A DNA stretch of 64,000 bases from Gonatopus flavifemur (lineage: Eukaryota > Arthropoda > Insecta > Hymenoptera > Dryinidae): NCBI GenBank assembly GCA_018340375.1, contig JAFFJZ010000003.1, positions 14,942,001 to 15,006,000 of the forward strand. The letters run 5' to 3'. Every line of letters starts with the position of its first letter. The first letter of the stretch is position 1. Under the pieces are notes generated by a model, which saw only the letters and a list, made by a program, of their open reading frames with translations, had not been told where the DNA came from and made no database searches. The position numbers were made by a program, and so were the translations under genes. Below are positions 24,988 through 37,970 of the stretch, piece by piece.

Positions 24988-25237
24988 CAGTGTGAAAAAT
25001 TTCCATAGAAAACTTGACATAAACGTTTGGAAGTAATTAACACATACGTGCGTTAGGAATTTTCCATATTTCACCAGAAACTTACTGGAAAATGATAATA
25101 AAAATCCTATACAGTTCGGAATTTTCAGTTGAATTGAAGGTGAATTTATATACATGTACCGGAAATTGCTTTTCTATCCCATGATCGGAATTTTCCGGTT
25201 GCTTCGTACAGGAAGATTCTGATTATTCTTTACAGTG
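24988..25237. mobile_element. CACTGT-type MITE, copy 1 of 2
   Basis: Begins CAGTGTGAAAAATTTCC and ends TTCTTTACAGTG. It aligns along its length with the copy at 43357-43574: both share AATTAACA, TACGTGCG/TACATGCG, GGAATTTTCC, TTTTCAGTTGAATT and GGAATTTTCCG-type blocks in the same order. It is nested in the hAT-like element. Only one flank is TA, so the target duplication has decayed or differs. Confidence 0.7.
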
Positions 25238-25639
25238 TGCATTTAAAATAGTACAAAATGAGTGTGATAATGGAATGAACAATTCCACTGATAGGAATAA
25301 AGAATGAGTCGAGGTAGTCGGTGCAAATAAGGAACGAGTCAATGCGAGTCAGAGCGAATCATCCCAAATTATTGAAAGCAACTTTACACATAGTGACTGA
25401 TCACTGGGAATCATGCGAGTCAGGCTAGGCTCTTTCTTATTTAATGTATTTAACGTGAGAAAATCAAATGGAGTCGTTTGAATCGTGCAATCAGGAAACG
25501 AGTACTCTTCAACATTAATTTGACTCTTTTTGACTCGAGAGTGAACGGCCCCTCGGTGCAGTGCCTGTACTGGAACCCAATACTGGCACTGTACTGCACC
25601 TGTCGTCAACATTGGCACAATTCGGATTTTTTTGAGCTC

Positions 25640-28600
25640 TTTCGGAGCTATTTGATGGCTGTTTAAGTGGTGTGCACTGCGCGTTTCACTTCCCAGATGA
25701 ATGTATGATAATCATTTCACCTCACGATTGACTAAAATTCAACAATTTCCTACACACTACCATCAAGTTTGAAATAGAAGAAATTACGTAAGCAGGGTGA
25801 AGATTTTATCGACCATCATGTATCCTTTTGCTCATAAAAATGTAGTCACATTCTTGACCTGTAAAACTACTCTGCATTTAGAACAATCAATCCTACTGAT
25901 TACTCCATGCATTTACACATAACACTAATTCTTTGAAAAGTTAATAAACTAACTGATCGATTTATGCGACGTGTAACGAATCCTAGTGCATTTTTCATGG
26001 AATTCATTAAGCATGCAGGTTAATTGAAACCTGATATATTTTTCAAATAGAACACGTCAATCATATTCACGTCTCATCTAATTTTCAAAATGTCGAAAAA
26101 ATATCTCCCAGGACAAACAGCTCAGACTGTGCATGATTTATGTTGAATAATTCTCATGTATATTCGAAGTCTACTATGTTTTTTCTTGGCATTATTCTCC
26201 ACAGGGATTCTCCGGAATGATTCGAAGTGAAGAACCGATACAACCACAAATGATCCATTTGTGCTTTTCCAAGGTCAGATTCCGATAAAACGAGAAGAGA
26301 AGCGGTTGCAAAGAGATGGTGATAAGGATGATCGCTCTTCCACGAGACGTGAAAACGTTTTCAAACATATACATCAGCATAATCATGAAACAAAGGTGTA
26401 TTGGTTTATGAGTATATATGTAACCGAAGATATATCGTCGTTTCTATCGACAAGGACGAATTCAGCAGAAATTTGTAAAAAGGAATAATACATTTGTGTA
26501 TATATGAATATAAAAAGATTTTCCACGATCGACGAGTATTGAATTTCGCACCGATCCAATCTACCCCGAAACATGAATTTTCCTTCAATGTTTGTTGTTC
26601 GATACGTACTTTCGAGATTGAAAAGTGTGTTTCACTAAGCAAAAACAAAATTCACAACCCTGCTGAGCACTCGGGATCTAGAGAATTCTTGTTTGTGAAA
26701 AGGAAAGTGAAGAGAATTTCATTTCAATTGTAACGCGCATGGTTTATTTTCAAGGTGACGTATTTAAAGAGCTGGAATTCAAAATCGTGAGCGGACACGG
26801 AAGAGGGAAGTCCTTTTTGCAATACAAAAAATGTCTCTGTGTTGAATATTCATTCACAACGCCGAATACGTGTGCGTGGCGCGTCCACTCAAGAGCTGAT
26901 AGTAATAAAAATGAAAACTATGTATTTATGAAGTTACTTTGTTACTTCACCGCACAAGTCTTTGAAATGATGAATATGGCGTTGCCATTCAAAGTTAAAT
27001 ACAATGTATAATATATTGGTAAAATATGTATGTCTTATAGAGTAAACATAATATCATAGCTGTCTCTCGACACGATCTTGCACAAATGAAATACTTCCAC
27101 CTGAAATAAATCCCATTTCCATTTTTCAAACCAAACTCTTACTTTTCTTCCTCGTCATAATTAGCTTCTCACAAGTCTGACAATGACTCGTTCGTCATCT
27201 TTCAGCAACGTGAAAGACAGGAGAACATTGTAAGGATTACCGTGGAAGGAAAGAACGATACAATTTATGTACACTCACATAAATTAAATCTGTTGCATCA
27301 TTTAAAAATTTGTGAAACGTATAGAAACTAATCAGTAATATATACTATTTGTTTATTCTTTCAAATTCTATAATTTTACTTTCGAGAGAGACGAATCACA
27401 TGTACACAGCTTATCACCCGAAAGCATTTCTCATATTTATTTTGATCAATGCGTTCAACGTTAAACGTAGCATTTAGAAATCTGTTCCAAGAGAATAAAC
27501 CAATTGTACGAAATATATGAGTGTGTAAGCGTATCCAATCGATAATTCTCACAGACTGAATTTATAAATCCAGGATTTATCATTGAATGAAGACGTAGTT
27601 ATTGTTGCGTTACGTATCGCACGGCACAATATTGATTCAGTTACTTCGACCAACGTCTTTCACGGTCTCTTACATAGAAGAATATTTTGAAAACTCAATT
27701 TCATGGATAGGTTCGGATTGGAATATTCTCGTATCGCTCTTGAAATTTGATGTAAAGAAAGTATAAAGATCGAAATTTCTAAGATGAAATAATTTCATAT
27801 ATAGAGAGTCTTCAAGAGAGAACAAAAAAACAATAAAGAATTTGAATTTATGAGCAGAAAAAGTGCAAAATTTCTAATATAATTTCAAAAACGCACAATT
27901 CCATGTAGGTATAATAAATAAGAAGCAAGAATTTTTCGAGTGATTTATAATCCTACCTCTTTGCCACCTCACGTACCATCATATATTCTTTGCGTAGTAA
28001 AATTACGTGGACGCAACCTATCAGAAAATATCTATGGGAACATAAAAAATGGAAAGTAATATTAAAAATGATACCTTTGTTCGAAGCAGCAGTAAAGCTG
28101 CATACATTGAACAGGATATTACGGTTGGTTGGTGAAATGTGATTCTTCAGACATTCATTACACCGAATGTTCAATTGTCATTTCATTGCTAGAAATATGG
28201 CATTCGATGCAACGACTTGTTGATTCTCTGAATATGAATAATTTTCAATTCAAATCACACCAACGCACCAACGATGATTGAGATTTATACCAAGGATCAT
28301 ACATGATTCTTCTGCATTATTCGAATTGAATTAGAATACGTGTATCGCGATAACAGCATTTCAAAACGAGGTACATTTCCACGTTATTAACATCAAAAGC
28401 GTTTTCCTGATTGTTTTTGTTTCGAATCGAGTGTCAAGAAAGCGTGAAATCTTTTTCAACAACGCTCTGTGGATTTTTTTTCTAGAGGGATAGAGGTATG
28501 CGTGACAATAACAAAGACATGAATCTTCCACCCTCGGGCTGCCCTCGTGCTCTGTTATCTTTAGGATGCGCTTCCAATCTGTCAATTGACTTTCTTTGCA

Positions 28601-29428
28601 CTTTTAAACTACCCCTCGAGCAAGTTGTTCGTACTTTTCAAACACGCTTTCGGTATACACTCTTTTTTTCCATCAGAGAATCTTGTCAGTCTCTTTGATG
28701 TGTCTAGTATGTAGCTGCTACCATTTCATGCTCTAAAACTTCAAAGTATTATCAGGTATGGTCACGATTATGTTTGGAAGAGTTGAAATTGTGGATCGAG
28801 GGTAACCAAATTGTTGGGAAAAATGATAATCTTGGTTTGTATGAAGGTTTTTTTAAAATGGAAAGGATTGTAAATTCAATGAGAATTTTGGAGGTTCAAA
28901 ATTGTACAGAGAGGATTCGATGAAAATCTTCTAGCGATCATTTCCACACGGAGAAGTAGATTTCATGAGTAAAGACTCCTCCTAAAACAGCAGTTCCGAT
29001 GGAGGAACAAGATAAAAAAGAATTTTACCGTGACAATTTATCTGATCATGCGGAAAGAGCACGAAAACAAAGCAGGGTGGTTAGTGGAGAGATGTCGAGA
29101 AATTTCAAGACTATACCAGGATTTTGAGGATTTATGATTCTTTTTCTCAGAATGAACTGAGTTAGTTCTCTTGGGCGACCAGCGGGGCTAGGTTCTTTCA
29201 CTAAGAGATCGATCTTTTCTAGCCGAGGAAATCATTTTCAACGTTCAAAATCGTTTTTTGTTATGGAATAATCACCTTTCGTTCCAAAATTCTGGGGCTT
29301 CGCACGAAACTCTCGTCTTAATTTGAACAATGATTTATATTTACTGTTCTAAAAATTTGAGACGTATGAATTTTGAATTTAGCTTCTACCTAAGGTGTAA
29401 CAAAATAACATCCCAAGTGTATATTAAC
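25640..29428. other. Gene-free unique stretch
   Basis: A+T-rich DNA with no TE ends that I can delimit. The open frames are all 60-90 codons and several overlap on opposite strands (26192-26740). Nothing recognisable. Confidence 0.5.
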
Positions 29429-29860
29429 GGTGGGCCCAATCTAAGCCCAACGTGGGGCCAAGCTGGGCAGACAAATAGTGCCAACCCTGAGATGATAACT
29501 GTATTGCTTTGCCCGAGGATTGGTAACACCATGGACCCAGCATTAACCCAGACTAGGCAATCAATACTGCCCCTTCATTTTTTTTTGAAATTGGAAAATT
29601 GCTTTGAATTCTACCCTGGCGGGCATGAATTTCAGCCCCACTTTGGCCTAGTATTATAAATTCACCCCAAACTTGCCCTCACGCTGGTCCAAATTGGGGC
29701 CAAGTTCAAATGTGCTCGCATTAAAATTGATTATTTCTATTTTTCACCAACCATAATTGTATGGGAAAGCACAACACGGCCAAGATTGAGCCATCATGGG
29801 CCCCATCGTCATTCCCTAATACTAGGTTGAAGAGGATGGACCCAGCCTGGGGCCCATTGC
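29429..29860. mobile_element. GGGCCCA/TGGGGCC-rich MITE-like element
   Basis: GGTGGGCCCAA near the left end is inverted at the right (GGGGCCCATTGCC). In between, GGGCC, TGGGCC, AGCCCA and GGCCAAG motifs recur in both orientations, giving a G+C content far above the surroundings. The 109-codon frame at 29330-29659 crosses the left boundary and is not credible as a gene. The ends are approximate. Confidence 0.6.
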
Positions 29861-29929
29861 CATTATAGGCAATACACGCTTAGAATGGAATTCCGATTTC
29901 ATCCAAGAGGAGAACCAAGATATTCTCCC

Positions 29930-29977
29930 AGTCTCGGAACTGGTCTCGGTATCGGTCTCGGTGCAGGTCTCGTTGTA
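29930..29977. repeat. 12-bp tandem repeat, four copies
   Basis: Consecutive 12-mers AGTCTCGGAACT, GGTCTCGGTATC, GGTCTCGGTGCA and GGTCTCGTTGTA. On the minus strand this reads as a Glu-Thr repeat inside a 74-codon frame, which I do not regard as a gene. Confidence 0.85.
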
Positions 29978-31227
29978 TATTTCGATATATATCTCTCTTG
30001 ATTTTGTTTGAACGATCAAGGTTCTACCCCATTCCACCTTCTTCACCCCGAATTTGTTATTTTGCGCTCCAAGAATGATCGTCGATTCTCTCGCTTTTTA
30101 CATTCGAAAATTATCTTTCGAGTCGAACAATCGGATTTTTTTCGACAAAAAATCGCTTCCTTGATCGAGAAAAATGGACTCGTTCGTTCAAACGACGATT
30201 TCCGAAGCAAAAAAACGACATCGGTCAACCTGATGATAATTTCTAATTGGATGCTCCGATAAAATTTCATTGCTCTTTGATTCTGCGTACAATTTTTTTC
30301 CAGCAATTTTGATGCTTCAGATGAAGACGAATTACTTCAACAATATAAAATTTTATCGTAATGATATAATAATGATATAATCATATCATTAATATTATAT
30401 AATAATTACATAGATGTAATCATATTCTACATCAAAATGCAATTTAATAGATACTTGATTCTGTAATGACCAAATCTCTTAGGATAACAAGACTGATTGC
30501 ACGAACTCATTGTGTCAGAGAGACTAATAAGAAAATGCAAATCTAAAGTCTATACCTTTATACGTATAGTTTCATGATCGCCGAGCAATTTGTGGAAATC
30601 TTTACCACAAATTAATCTCAAATTCCATTCAATCTGCTTTGATTACCACCGTTGATTAGAAATCCATATAATATTGTGTAAAACCTGTGGTTTGTGGAAT
30701 CATTTATTTATAATTAGCATTCTCCAAGTGTTGAAGAAGAGGTGTCAAATCTGAATGATGATATTGATTCGAAACACCCCTTTCCTATAGGAATTCATAT
30801 ATGAAATATGTTCAAATTTGGCAGAGTGGGCACAGAAAATAATATTGAAAAATTTCGATACAATTCATTTATAATTTTGTTCTGAACAATAACTCTATAA
30901 AATTTGTATACAATATTCACAGATTTTTATACAATATATTTTTGTTTTCGAACCCGGATTTTTTTTATATATTCTCGTCTGTTTCACAATGTGATTGAAT
31001 TTCATATTCCATCAGGAATTTATCAGTTCTCTATTTATTGAATAAAGCTGAACATGATTAGCAATTAGGTATTGTAGACTGTTAATCGGAACAATAATTA
31101 TTATTTTTCCTCGACATATTCTTTATTATCAACAAAAGTCTCCTGGAATATTTCTGAGTAATAAAAATCAATCAAAATATGATTCAGATCTGAAAAGCGG
31201 AAACACTCTCTAAATCTGGAGGGTGAA
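29978..31227. other. Gene-free stretch
   Basis: Unique A+T-rich DNA with a small CGATTTTTTTCGACAAAAAATCG-type hairpin region near 30131-30153. No supported gene. Very A+T-rich from 30830 to 31100. Confidence 0.5.
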
Positions 31228-31432
31228 AAATCACTTATTTCACTCCACTAAGTCTCAGAAGTGAGCCAGTCCGCTTCGAGTGGGATTTTGACTCGTTTCG
31301 AGTGGACTTCCACTCTTTTGAATACGAATTTATAATCGCAGACTTCAGATTAACATTCTAAATGAGTGGAAATTTCACTCGAAATTTCGACAGGCTCACT
31401 TTTGGCTGGCTAAAGAGTGAAATACCACTCTA
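31228..31432. mobile_element. GAGTG/CACTC-rich fold-back element
   Basis: The left arm (CACTTATTTCACTC, then GTGAGCCAGTC and TTCGAGTGG) is inverted at the right (CACTCGAAATTTCGACAGGCTCAC, then GAGTGAAATACCACTC). CACTC/GAGTG occurs about ten times. Part of the preceding sequence (CTAAATCTGGAGGGTGAAAAA, 31211-31230) resembles an inverted fragment at 47755-47785. The arms are imperfect, so it is an older insertion. Confidence 0.6.
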
Positions 31433-34400
31433 ACGATTTTGAATTGTCAAGCGGAATTGTCTCTTCACACCGTAGAAATTACACGATCTGCGTCACATTG
31501 ACGCTGTAAATTAACAAGCATACGGAATTCACACATACTTTGAATCATATAATAAATCCTAATTCACCTGAATTACAACACGAAACAACGACCAATGATT
31601 ACTAGGAATTTGAATTTAATTTGAGTGAATGCTTTCTTTCGTTAGAACTGCAGAAGAAAATCGAACATTATACAAGCCACGTGAAAAGTACAGGTTAAAC
31701 CAAGGGATGATGAAAGAATAATGAGTAATCTCATCCCTGCTTCCGAAAAACAAGACCACAAAAAATTGATCAGCGTGATATGGAATGGTGAAGAGCAATT
31801 ATCAATATTACGTAAACCACTTCTTCACCGCAATGATAGTTGTTTCATGTGTTGTTTCAAATCATCGCATTATCGCGATTGAATTGAAAAAAATTTTGAA
31901 ATTTTTCATTATCAAACACATAATGTGATTCTTGTAATCGCGAAGAGATTGCATAATTATCTGGATTCATTTAAAACCCTGTATATCGAAAAAGGCATTC
32001 AATTTTCTTTCATTACAGAATTCCCGATTGAAGAAATGAATTGAAACTTGATTTGATGATGAATCTTTTCAATTTATATGATCTGCTTTTCATGAGGACA
32101 GGCAAATGATCGTAACTGGTTATCCAATGCCTTTGCATTATATCGAACAGTTGAACCGGAGAATCAGTTAATTACTTTATTGCGTTTTTCTTCTTCGAGG
32201 AGGGAGCAAAATCGTACATCAAATCGAGTCGAAATAGGAGGGAGAAAATTCTTTTGGATTGTGTTTTGTCGTAGAGAAAGTATATACAAACTGTGTATGA
32301 TTCTATATTCAGTTTTTTGAAATATATGTATGTATGTATGTATACACATGAGGAGGTGTAGTATCGAACTCAAGTTTTTTTAATGTACAAAAAAACAGCT
32401 GTATAGCTCGTTCTCGGAGAAGAATAGATTTTTATTTTTTTTTTCAACCCAGTAAAGCATGCTATTTATCGCTGTCACCAAATTTCTAGCTCTACATTGG
32501 GGGATGAAAAGAAAAGAAATAAAAGTGATATATAATCTCTGCTATTATGATAAAAATACCGATAATACTGAAAAAAGTTACAATCTATATAATTGTAATT
32601 TGGTCGTTCGATACTTCGATTTTATAGATTATTGCTGTTGGTAGTTGTTCGTTCCTTTTTGTGGCAATGTTTTTAGCCTGCTGGATGTAAAAAAGAGTTT
32701 TTTGTTGGTGAAAAGAAAAAGATTGAAATTATGTCACGAATCTATATCGGAAGGACTTTTTTGTAAACGATTTGAGGATTATTGGTTATTTCTCTGCAGA
32801 TCATTTGTTTTGTACACGGGAAATTTACAGGCTTTGTGTTCTATTCATAGAATACATTTATGATATGGAGCATATATATATATCAATTTATGTTTCATGA
32901 AATCAAGTACCAAATATGATAAATATCATAAATTGTACGTTATAATTTGATTTCACATCGTGAACATAATTCAATTTATTCGAAACGTCTGAACCGAGTG
33001 TTCGTATTGAATATTGTAATTGAAGTAAGAAAGGAAAATCAATTCGTTTTATTCAATTATAAATTGTATTGTAGTACCCTGTGAGTTGAGAGAATTTTAA
33101 TAAATAGAAACGAAACTGGATGATGAATGATATATGCTTTTAAGAATTTGTGAAATGGGGCCCACGAATGTCAAGACAGATATAAACTGGCTGATCACCT
33201 GATAAAACAAAAATTCTTCTCCCGAATATTTCAAAGAGATTTCTTTCCGAAGTCTTAAATACGTCTTATATGCAATATTTCATAAGAAAAAAGATTTCTC
33301 AAATATATCTTAAATGTATCCTCGGTATGGTATCTTTATTGGGGGTTTGATGACTTCGATTGAATAGTTAATGATGGATTTTCTGTTACTCGCACGAGTT
33401 CTGATAAAAAAAAACGCAGAAGGTAACCCTGAGAAAAATGTTCTCCTTTTTTCTGATGTTAATAATTATCGCGTGCAATGAAGATAACCTTTTTAAAAAA
33501 ATACTAAAAATACATTAAAGTGCCAGTGGATATTTACTGTTTCATCAGGACAGCACATTGCGTGCACTGAAAATTTACTGGCGTAGATTCGAATAGTAGG
33601 TACGTTGGATGGGTCATAAATGCCAGTACTATAAATTACATCGGTTTGATATTGTATCAATAATCTGTGAACGTTTTGTTGAAACGAACTCCTAAACAAA
33701 GAACATATTCATGTTATCTAAAATCTATTGTCTTGAATTCAACAATTAATTTAAGAACAATCGCGTCCTATAATACAATAACTAAACTCAACAAAACATT
33801 GAATACAAATTTTGAATCCACAATAATGAAGTGAATTACTTAAATTGAGCTTTGAATATGAAATTGGAACTGCAAATGATTGCTTAAACTTATGCAAACG
33901 ATTATAAACACATCAATCTAAAAATAGTTTTCAATCTTATTTTCTCATGTTTAGGAATGTGTTTTGAGCTTTGGATTTATATTCAGAGCCAAAGAGGACT
34001 TTGTGTTTGAAATGTTCAATTATAGATCAGTTATTTAAAAACTACGTAGCAAAATTTTGTTCGTTTGTTCATGCTTCATGGCCCTTGACTTGCCGATGTC
34101 GCCTTTGTAATGTTCCTTATAGATTATTGTGGGTAAATTCTAATCAATAGCATCAGATTTTTAGGATATGTTCTCGGAACTTCGAGTATAGATGCAATTG
34201 GAAGGAGTTTAAATTAGTATTTTCATCGTGGGACATGGTGAAATGATAGATACAACCGAAAAAATATTCGCCATGGACTCTATTTTACTGAAACAGCAGC
34301 ATTCCTATAGATCATTGATCGATACTCCGATTCCCCACCTGCTCCATAATGGAACGAAGTTGCACCAATAGTGTCTTTTAGAATTGAAATAGGGTATTTT

Positions 34401-35986
34401 CATGCATTCCTACGTTTTAAACAGTTGTTTAATAAATAATAGTAGGAACATTTAAAACGGGTGTGTTTGAATTATTGCAGTAATAGCAATCTCATTGTAA
34501 CGAAAGAAGAATTTTCAACAGTGGCAATCGAGGGTGCAAAGCATGAAGTGAAAGAAAACATACTACTGTTCAGCCAAGAACATGCTGAATCGAAGGAATC
34601 CAATCCAACGTTATTTCCTTGTATTAAAAAAATTTTCCCGGAAGCAAGACAATATTTTCTCAGTTTAAACTTTGATGTCCTCGTAGAAAAAAAGAATGTT
34701 CTTATACTAAGAGCACACGTCTTGTGACAAGAAGAAAAATATTTTCCTGGAGCAAGAACATATGTCATCAAGGGAAGTCATTTCTCTTCTCAATGTACCC
34801 TTTTCTCGATGCGAATGTGTTATATTACCCTCTCGAACATTCTGCTCCTGGGTACCTGTCCGCACTGAAAAAAATGTGATGTAAACTTTCCAGCAGTCGG
34901 TGTCAGATAAGCGGTATTCACGCAAATGAGAACCAACCATGTAAAATTTACAGCAGCAGTTGTGTTTTTGCTGTTCTAGTGTTACGTATACATGAGAATT
35001 GTATCGCTATTTCATGCAATAGATATACAAAAATAACAAGCATATAAAAACATCACTTTTTTCATATACCAATTGCATACAAAATTTAATAAACATGAAA
35101 AACAAGCCTTGATTTGCATGGAAAATATTTGCATTTGAGATGAACTTCTCGATTCTCTCATGTCGAGTAATAATATCCATTCTTCACATTCCACGTAAAC
35201 GTGAAATGGAGAATATAAGCTGCTTTTTCGAATTCACATTCTTCTTATACCGATAGAACGATTTAGTTGTATTTTCCATGTATACGAGCGATTCCATTCG
35301 ATTATATTCCATCGATCTAGCGACATTCCGTTCATTACAAAATGAATTAGTGTGAATGTTATATAATTACGTACTTAGAGCAAGTAGATTTTCTATTTGT
35401 GGATCAACGAATTATATTCCGTCACGAAAATTGAGATTGAACAAGACGAATGTAATAATTTTGTTGAGTAATTAATGCACGGTTTAATGTACTCGCAATG
35501 GCAAGGTCGTACAATACAAGAAACGTGACGAATTTGTAAAAAAATAACATTCAAAAAGAAACAAGAAAGAGATTGTACAAGTTATCATTTCAACATAAAT
35601 ATATGTAAAAGTTGAATAATTTCAAAGTGAAAAATGGGTTCTTTATCAAAAGTGACAATTACGTTGTTGTTAAATTATACATTGTGAGGCTTGAAAAACG
35701 TGAAATGTGATATTTCGAAACAAGAAAGTACTAAGTTCGGGTCATTGTTACACTCTCTCCAACGAAATACAGAATTTTGTAACAAAGTCAGGGAATTTAC
35801 ACCTCACTCGCTATGTTTTTGTGAAAAAAAAAGAATGAGGATTGATGAAAATCCATATCTGAATTTCTTCGAAGCTTCTCTTGAAGGAATCGTTTGAATT
35901 TGAATTCTGATCATTATTCGGGTTGTTCTTGGATTATTTCTGGTTATCTTTGATTACTATTATTTGAAAATATTATATAATTTCCA
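31433..35986. other. Gene-free stretch
   Basis: Mostly unique DNA. It includes a TATG run (32325-32344), a possible decayed CACTGAAAAAAA-ended element (34866-34980), and a region at 34640-34770 with CAAGAAAATATT-type motifs that also occur near 61690-61780 and 62340-62420. The 88-codon frame at 34461-34727 lacks an ATG and overlaps that repeat material. Confidence 0.45.
32325..32344. repeat. (TATG)n microsatellite
   Basis: Five tandem units of TATG/GTAT. Confidence 0.85.
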
Positions 35987-36170
35987 CTAGAAAATTCCAG
36001 TATCCTATTGGGAGTCATCAACCAGCACATTGGACTAAAAATTCCAGTAAATTTGCTGAATTGTTCCGGCACATTCACTAGAACTTTACTGCAAAAATCG
36101 GAATTTTGCCATACAAAATCCTAAAATTTCAGTCAATGTACTGGGAACTGGATTCCCTGAAATTTTCCAG
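35987..36170. mobile_element. MITE-like element with CTGGAAAATTCC-type ends
   Basis: The left end CTAGAAAATTCCAG is imperfectly inverted at the right (CTGAAATTTTCCAG). AATTCCAGTA and ACTGGAA motifs recur inside. A TA follows the right end. It is related in style to the CACTGT families elsewhere in the window and is older, judging from mismatches. Confidence 0.5.
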
Positions 36171-36172
36171 TA

Positions 36173-37970
36173 CCAAGCCACAATTAATGTCCATTCTTTT
36201 CTGACAGCGTAGTTCTTTCCACATTTTTTCCGAAAATGAATACAAAACAAATTTGAAGCTGATGCTTCGGGAAACTGTGGAATATCTGTATGAAATCAAA
36301 CAAGTAATAATGTAACTATTAATAATTATTACATATTACAATTGTGATAAAATTTCACCAAGAAATATAGCAAAATTCCGGAAAAACTGTACAATATTCC
36401 ATCAAGAATGGAAGTTCCTCTATGAATAAGCAACTTTCAACCCTGATTCGTTGGATTTTTTCCTCACTTTTTGGAGAATTAATCTCTTGAAGTAGCCGAA
36501 AGGTCCGCAGTTTTTGACGAAAAATCAATCCCCTCACAATAATTCGTGTGATTTTATACCAATTTTTTTACAATCAATACTTGAACACAATTTTCTTGGT
36601 TGCTCTCAATTTCAAAAATTCTCCAATTTCTACTGAATAATTTAAAATTCAAAAAACGAATTCCTAACATTATTTAAAATTCTTGAATTCTCGCAGTATA
36701 ACAAGTTCCTCAACTAACTTATAACATTTGCAATCGTCTGAATTTTTATGAGAGTTATTTACAACAAAAAATCGTATTGATCGGAACCAATTGGAATGAA
36801 AATTCGTTCTGCACGAAATGTTTGTTTACAAGGAATGTTTGAATGATTTTCATCTTACGGTGAATATTTTCGGAGACATTGATGTTCTGATTCATAATGT
36901 TACTCAATTCACGCGGAATGATATTTTCTTCCCATACATATTTCATGAGGTCATAACAAAATCATGAAGAAAGCTTTTCCTTTCGGGTTTCGAGAATCAA
37001 ACTCTCCCCTAAACTGATTCTTATGTAACGGAATCGTGAGTTCATGGCGTGCAAATTAACTTCATTTCTCCCTTCCTCCTTACGTTTTTGATTATTTAGT
37101 TGACGTCGCATTTAATACGTTTCAGTTGGATTGAAGCAGAAGAAGCTCCAAGACGTGAAGGAAGCAAATCATCATAGATAATAATATACAAATTCAATCG
37201 CATGATTGTGCTGTTTGAAAATAAGTGCAAATACTCAGAAATCAGTTCAGTCGGTATTTAATCAAAATCAATGCGATTATTTAACCACTTTACTTGAAAA
37301 ATTCCCCAGAATTGATGGATTTTTATTCATTCTGATATAGGAATACAATAAAATGAAATGAATAATTGTGTTCCTGGAATGGATCGATTCAATGAGATTT
37401 TTCAATCAGCGCAGAGTGTATTAAAATTAAATTATTCTGAAGAATATGATATAACTATTTTTCTTTCCTAATACCTATCTAATCGGATAGATTCCGAAAA
37501 AACCGACGTAGTTAATCAATCGCTCCAATAATGGGGTAGATCTTTAACGAGACACGGGTGCTTTGGGAACTATACCTTTACCAAACGGGGAAGGCGGTAT
37601 CCTCCGGTATCTTTATTGCCTTGGTGCAAGAAAGGACGTGGAGCGCACTTTCTCATAAGCACTCGGTAGGAGGCACATCAGGCGACGCTATAAGCCAAGC
37701 TTGCAATCTCGTAATCACTGAATCTGAAACCTGGATTAGATCTCATCCACAAACTGCAAGCAACTTTGTAACAACTTTTAAATGGTTTCATGAGCGTTCT
37801 ATCAAGAAGCAGCAGTTTGTGGATCGTATAACAGGCGGGAACTTGTACATACGTTTCAAGTGTTTCCTCGCGCATACGTAATAACGTCCGGTTTTTTATA
37901 GCTATCACATATTCTCGACAATCAATAACAATGGATCTGAGATTGGGGTTCAAAATCACTCAACTGTATA
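36173..37970. other. Gene-free stretch with a G+C-richer patch
   Basis: Unique DNA. From 37545 to 37960 the composition becomes more balanced and both strands stay open for about 100 codons (plus 37558-37881, minus 37678-37959). The plus frame has no ATG at all, the minus frame begins with one, and neither matches a family I recognise. It could be a fragment of an old gene or repeat, or regulatory DNA. Confidence 0.4.

Larger units (their letters stand above)
23422..25555. mobile_element. hAT-like non-autonomous element, 25-bp perfect TIRs, 8-bp TSD
   Basis: The ends beginning CGAGGGGCCGTTCACTCTCG are perfect inverted copies over 25 bp (23422-23446 and 25531-25555). The flanking octamers are GTGCAGTA (23414-23421) and GTGCAGTG (25556-25563), seven of eight matching, which fits the 8-bp target duplications of hAT (or P) elements. 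GCGAGTCA, GAGTCGAG and GCGAATCATCC motifs recur just inside each end, as hAT subterminal binding repeats do. After subtracting later insertions (23511-24212 and 24988-25237) and an AAGAACTC-rich filler (24410-24905), only about 0.7 kb is the element's own. No transposase frame remains. Confidence 0.82.
23276..25639. mobile_element. TACTGG-family MITE split by a 2.1-kb insertion
   Basis: The left part (23276-23421) and right part (25556-25639) together correspond to the intact family member at 15700-15890: CAGTACTGGC, GATAACGCTTTT on the left, and CCCAATACTGGCACTGTAC and GTCAACATTGGCA on the right. GAGCTC occurs at both outer limits. The two halves are separated exactly by the hAT-like element with an 8-bp duplicated target, so the MITE is the older resident. 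Confidence 0.8.

Noticed and set aside
24549..25036. Overlapping 90- and 91-codon frames, Phe/Leu/Glu-rich
   Set aside because: They arise from the AAGAACTCTT repeat and run into the CACTGT MITE at 24988.
29330..29659. 109-codon plus-strand frame
   Set aside because: It crosses the boundary of the GGGCCC-rich repeat and its codons are dictated by the repeat motifs.
34461..34727. 88-codon frame preceded by an acceptor-like TTATTGCAG
   Set aside because: No ATG, no homology I recognise, no donor at its end, and overlap with CAAGAAAATATT repeat material.
37558..37881. 107-codon plus-strand frame in a G+C-richer patch
   Set aside because: It begins with GTG and contains no methionine, and no domain is recognisable. 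Kept only as a compositional observation.
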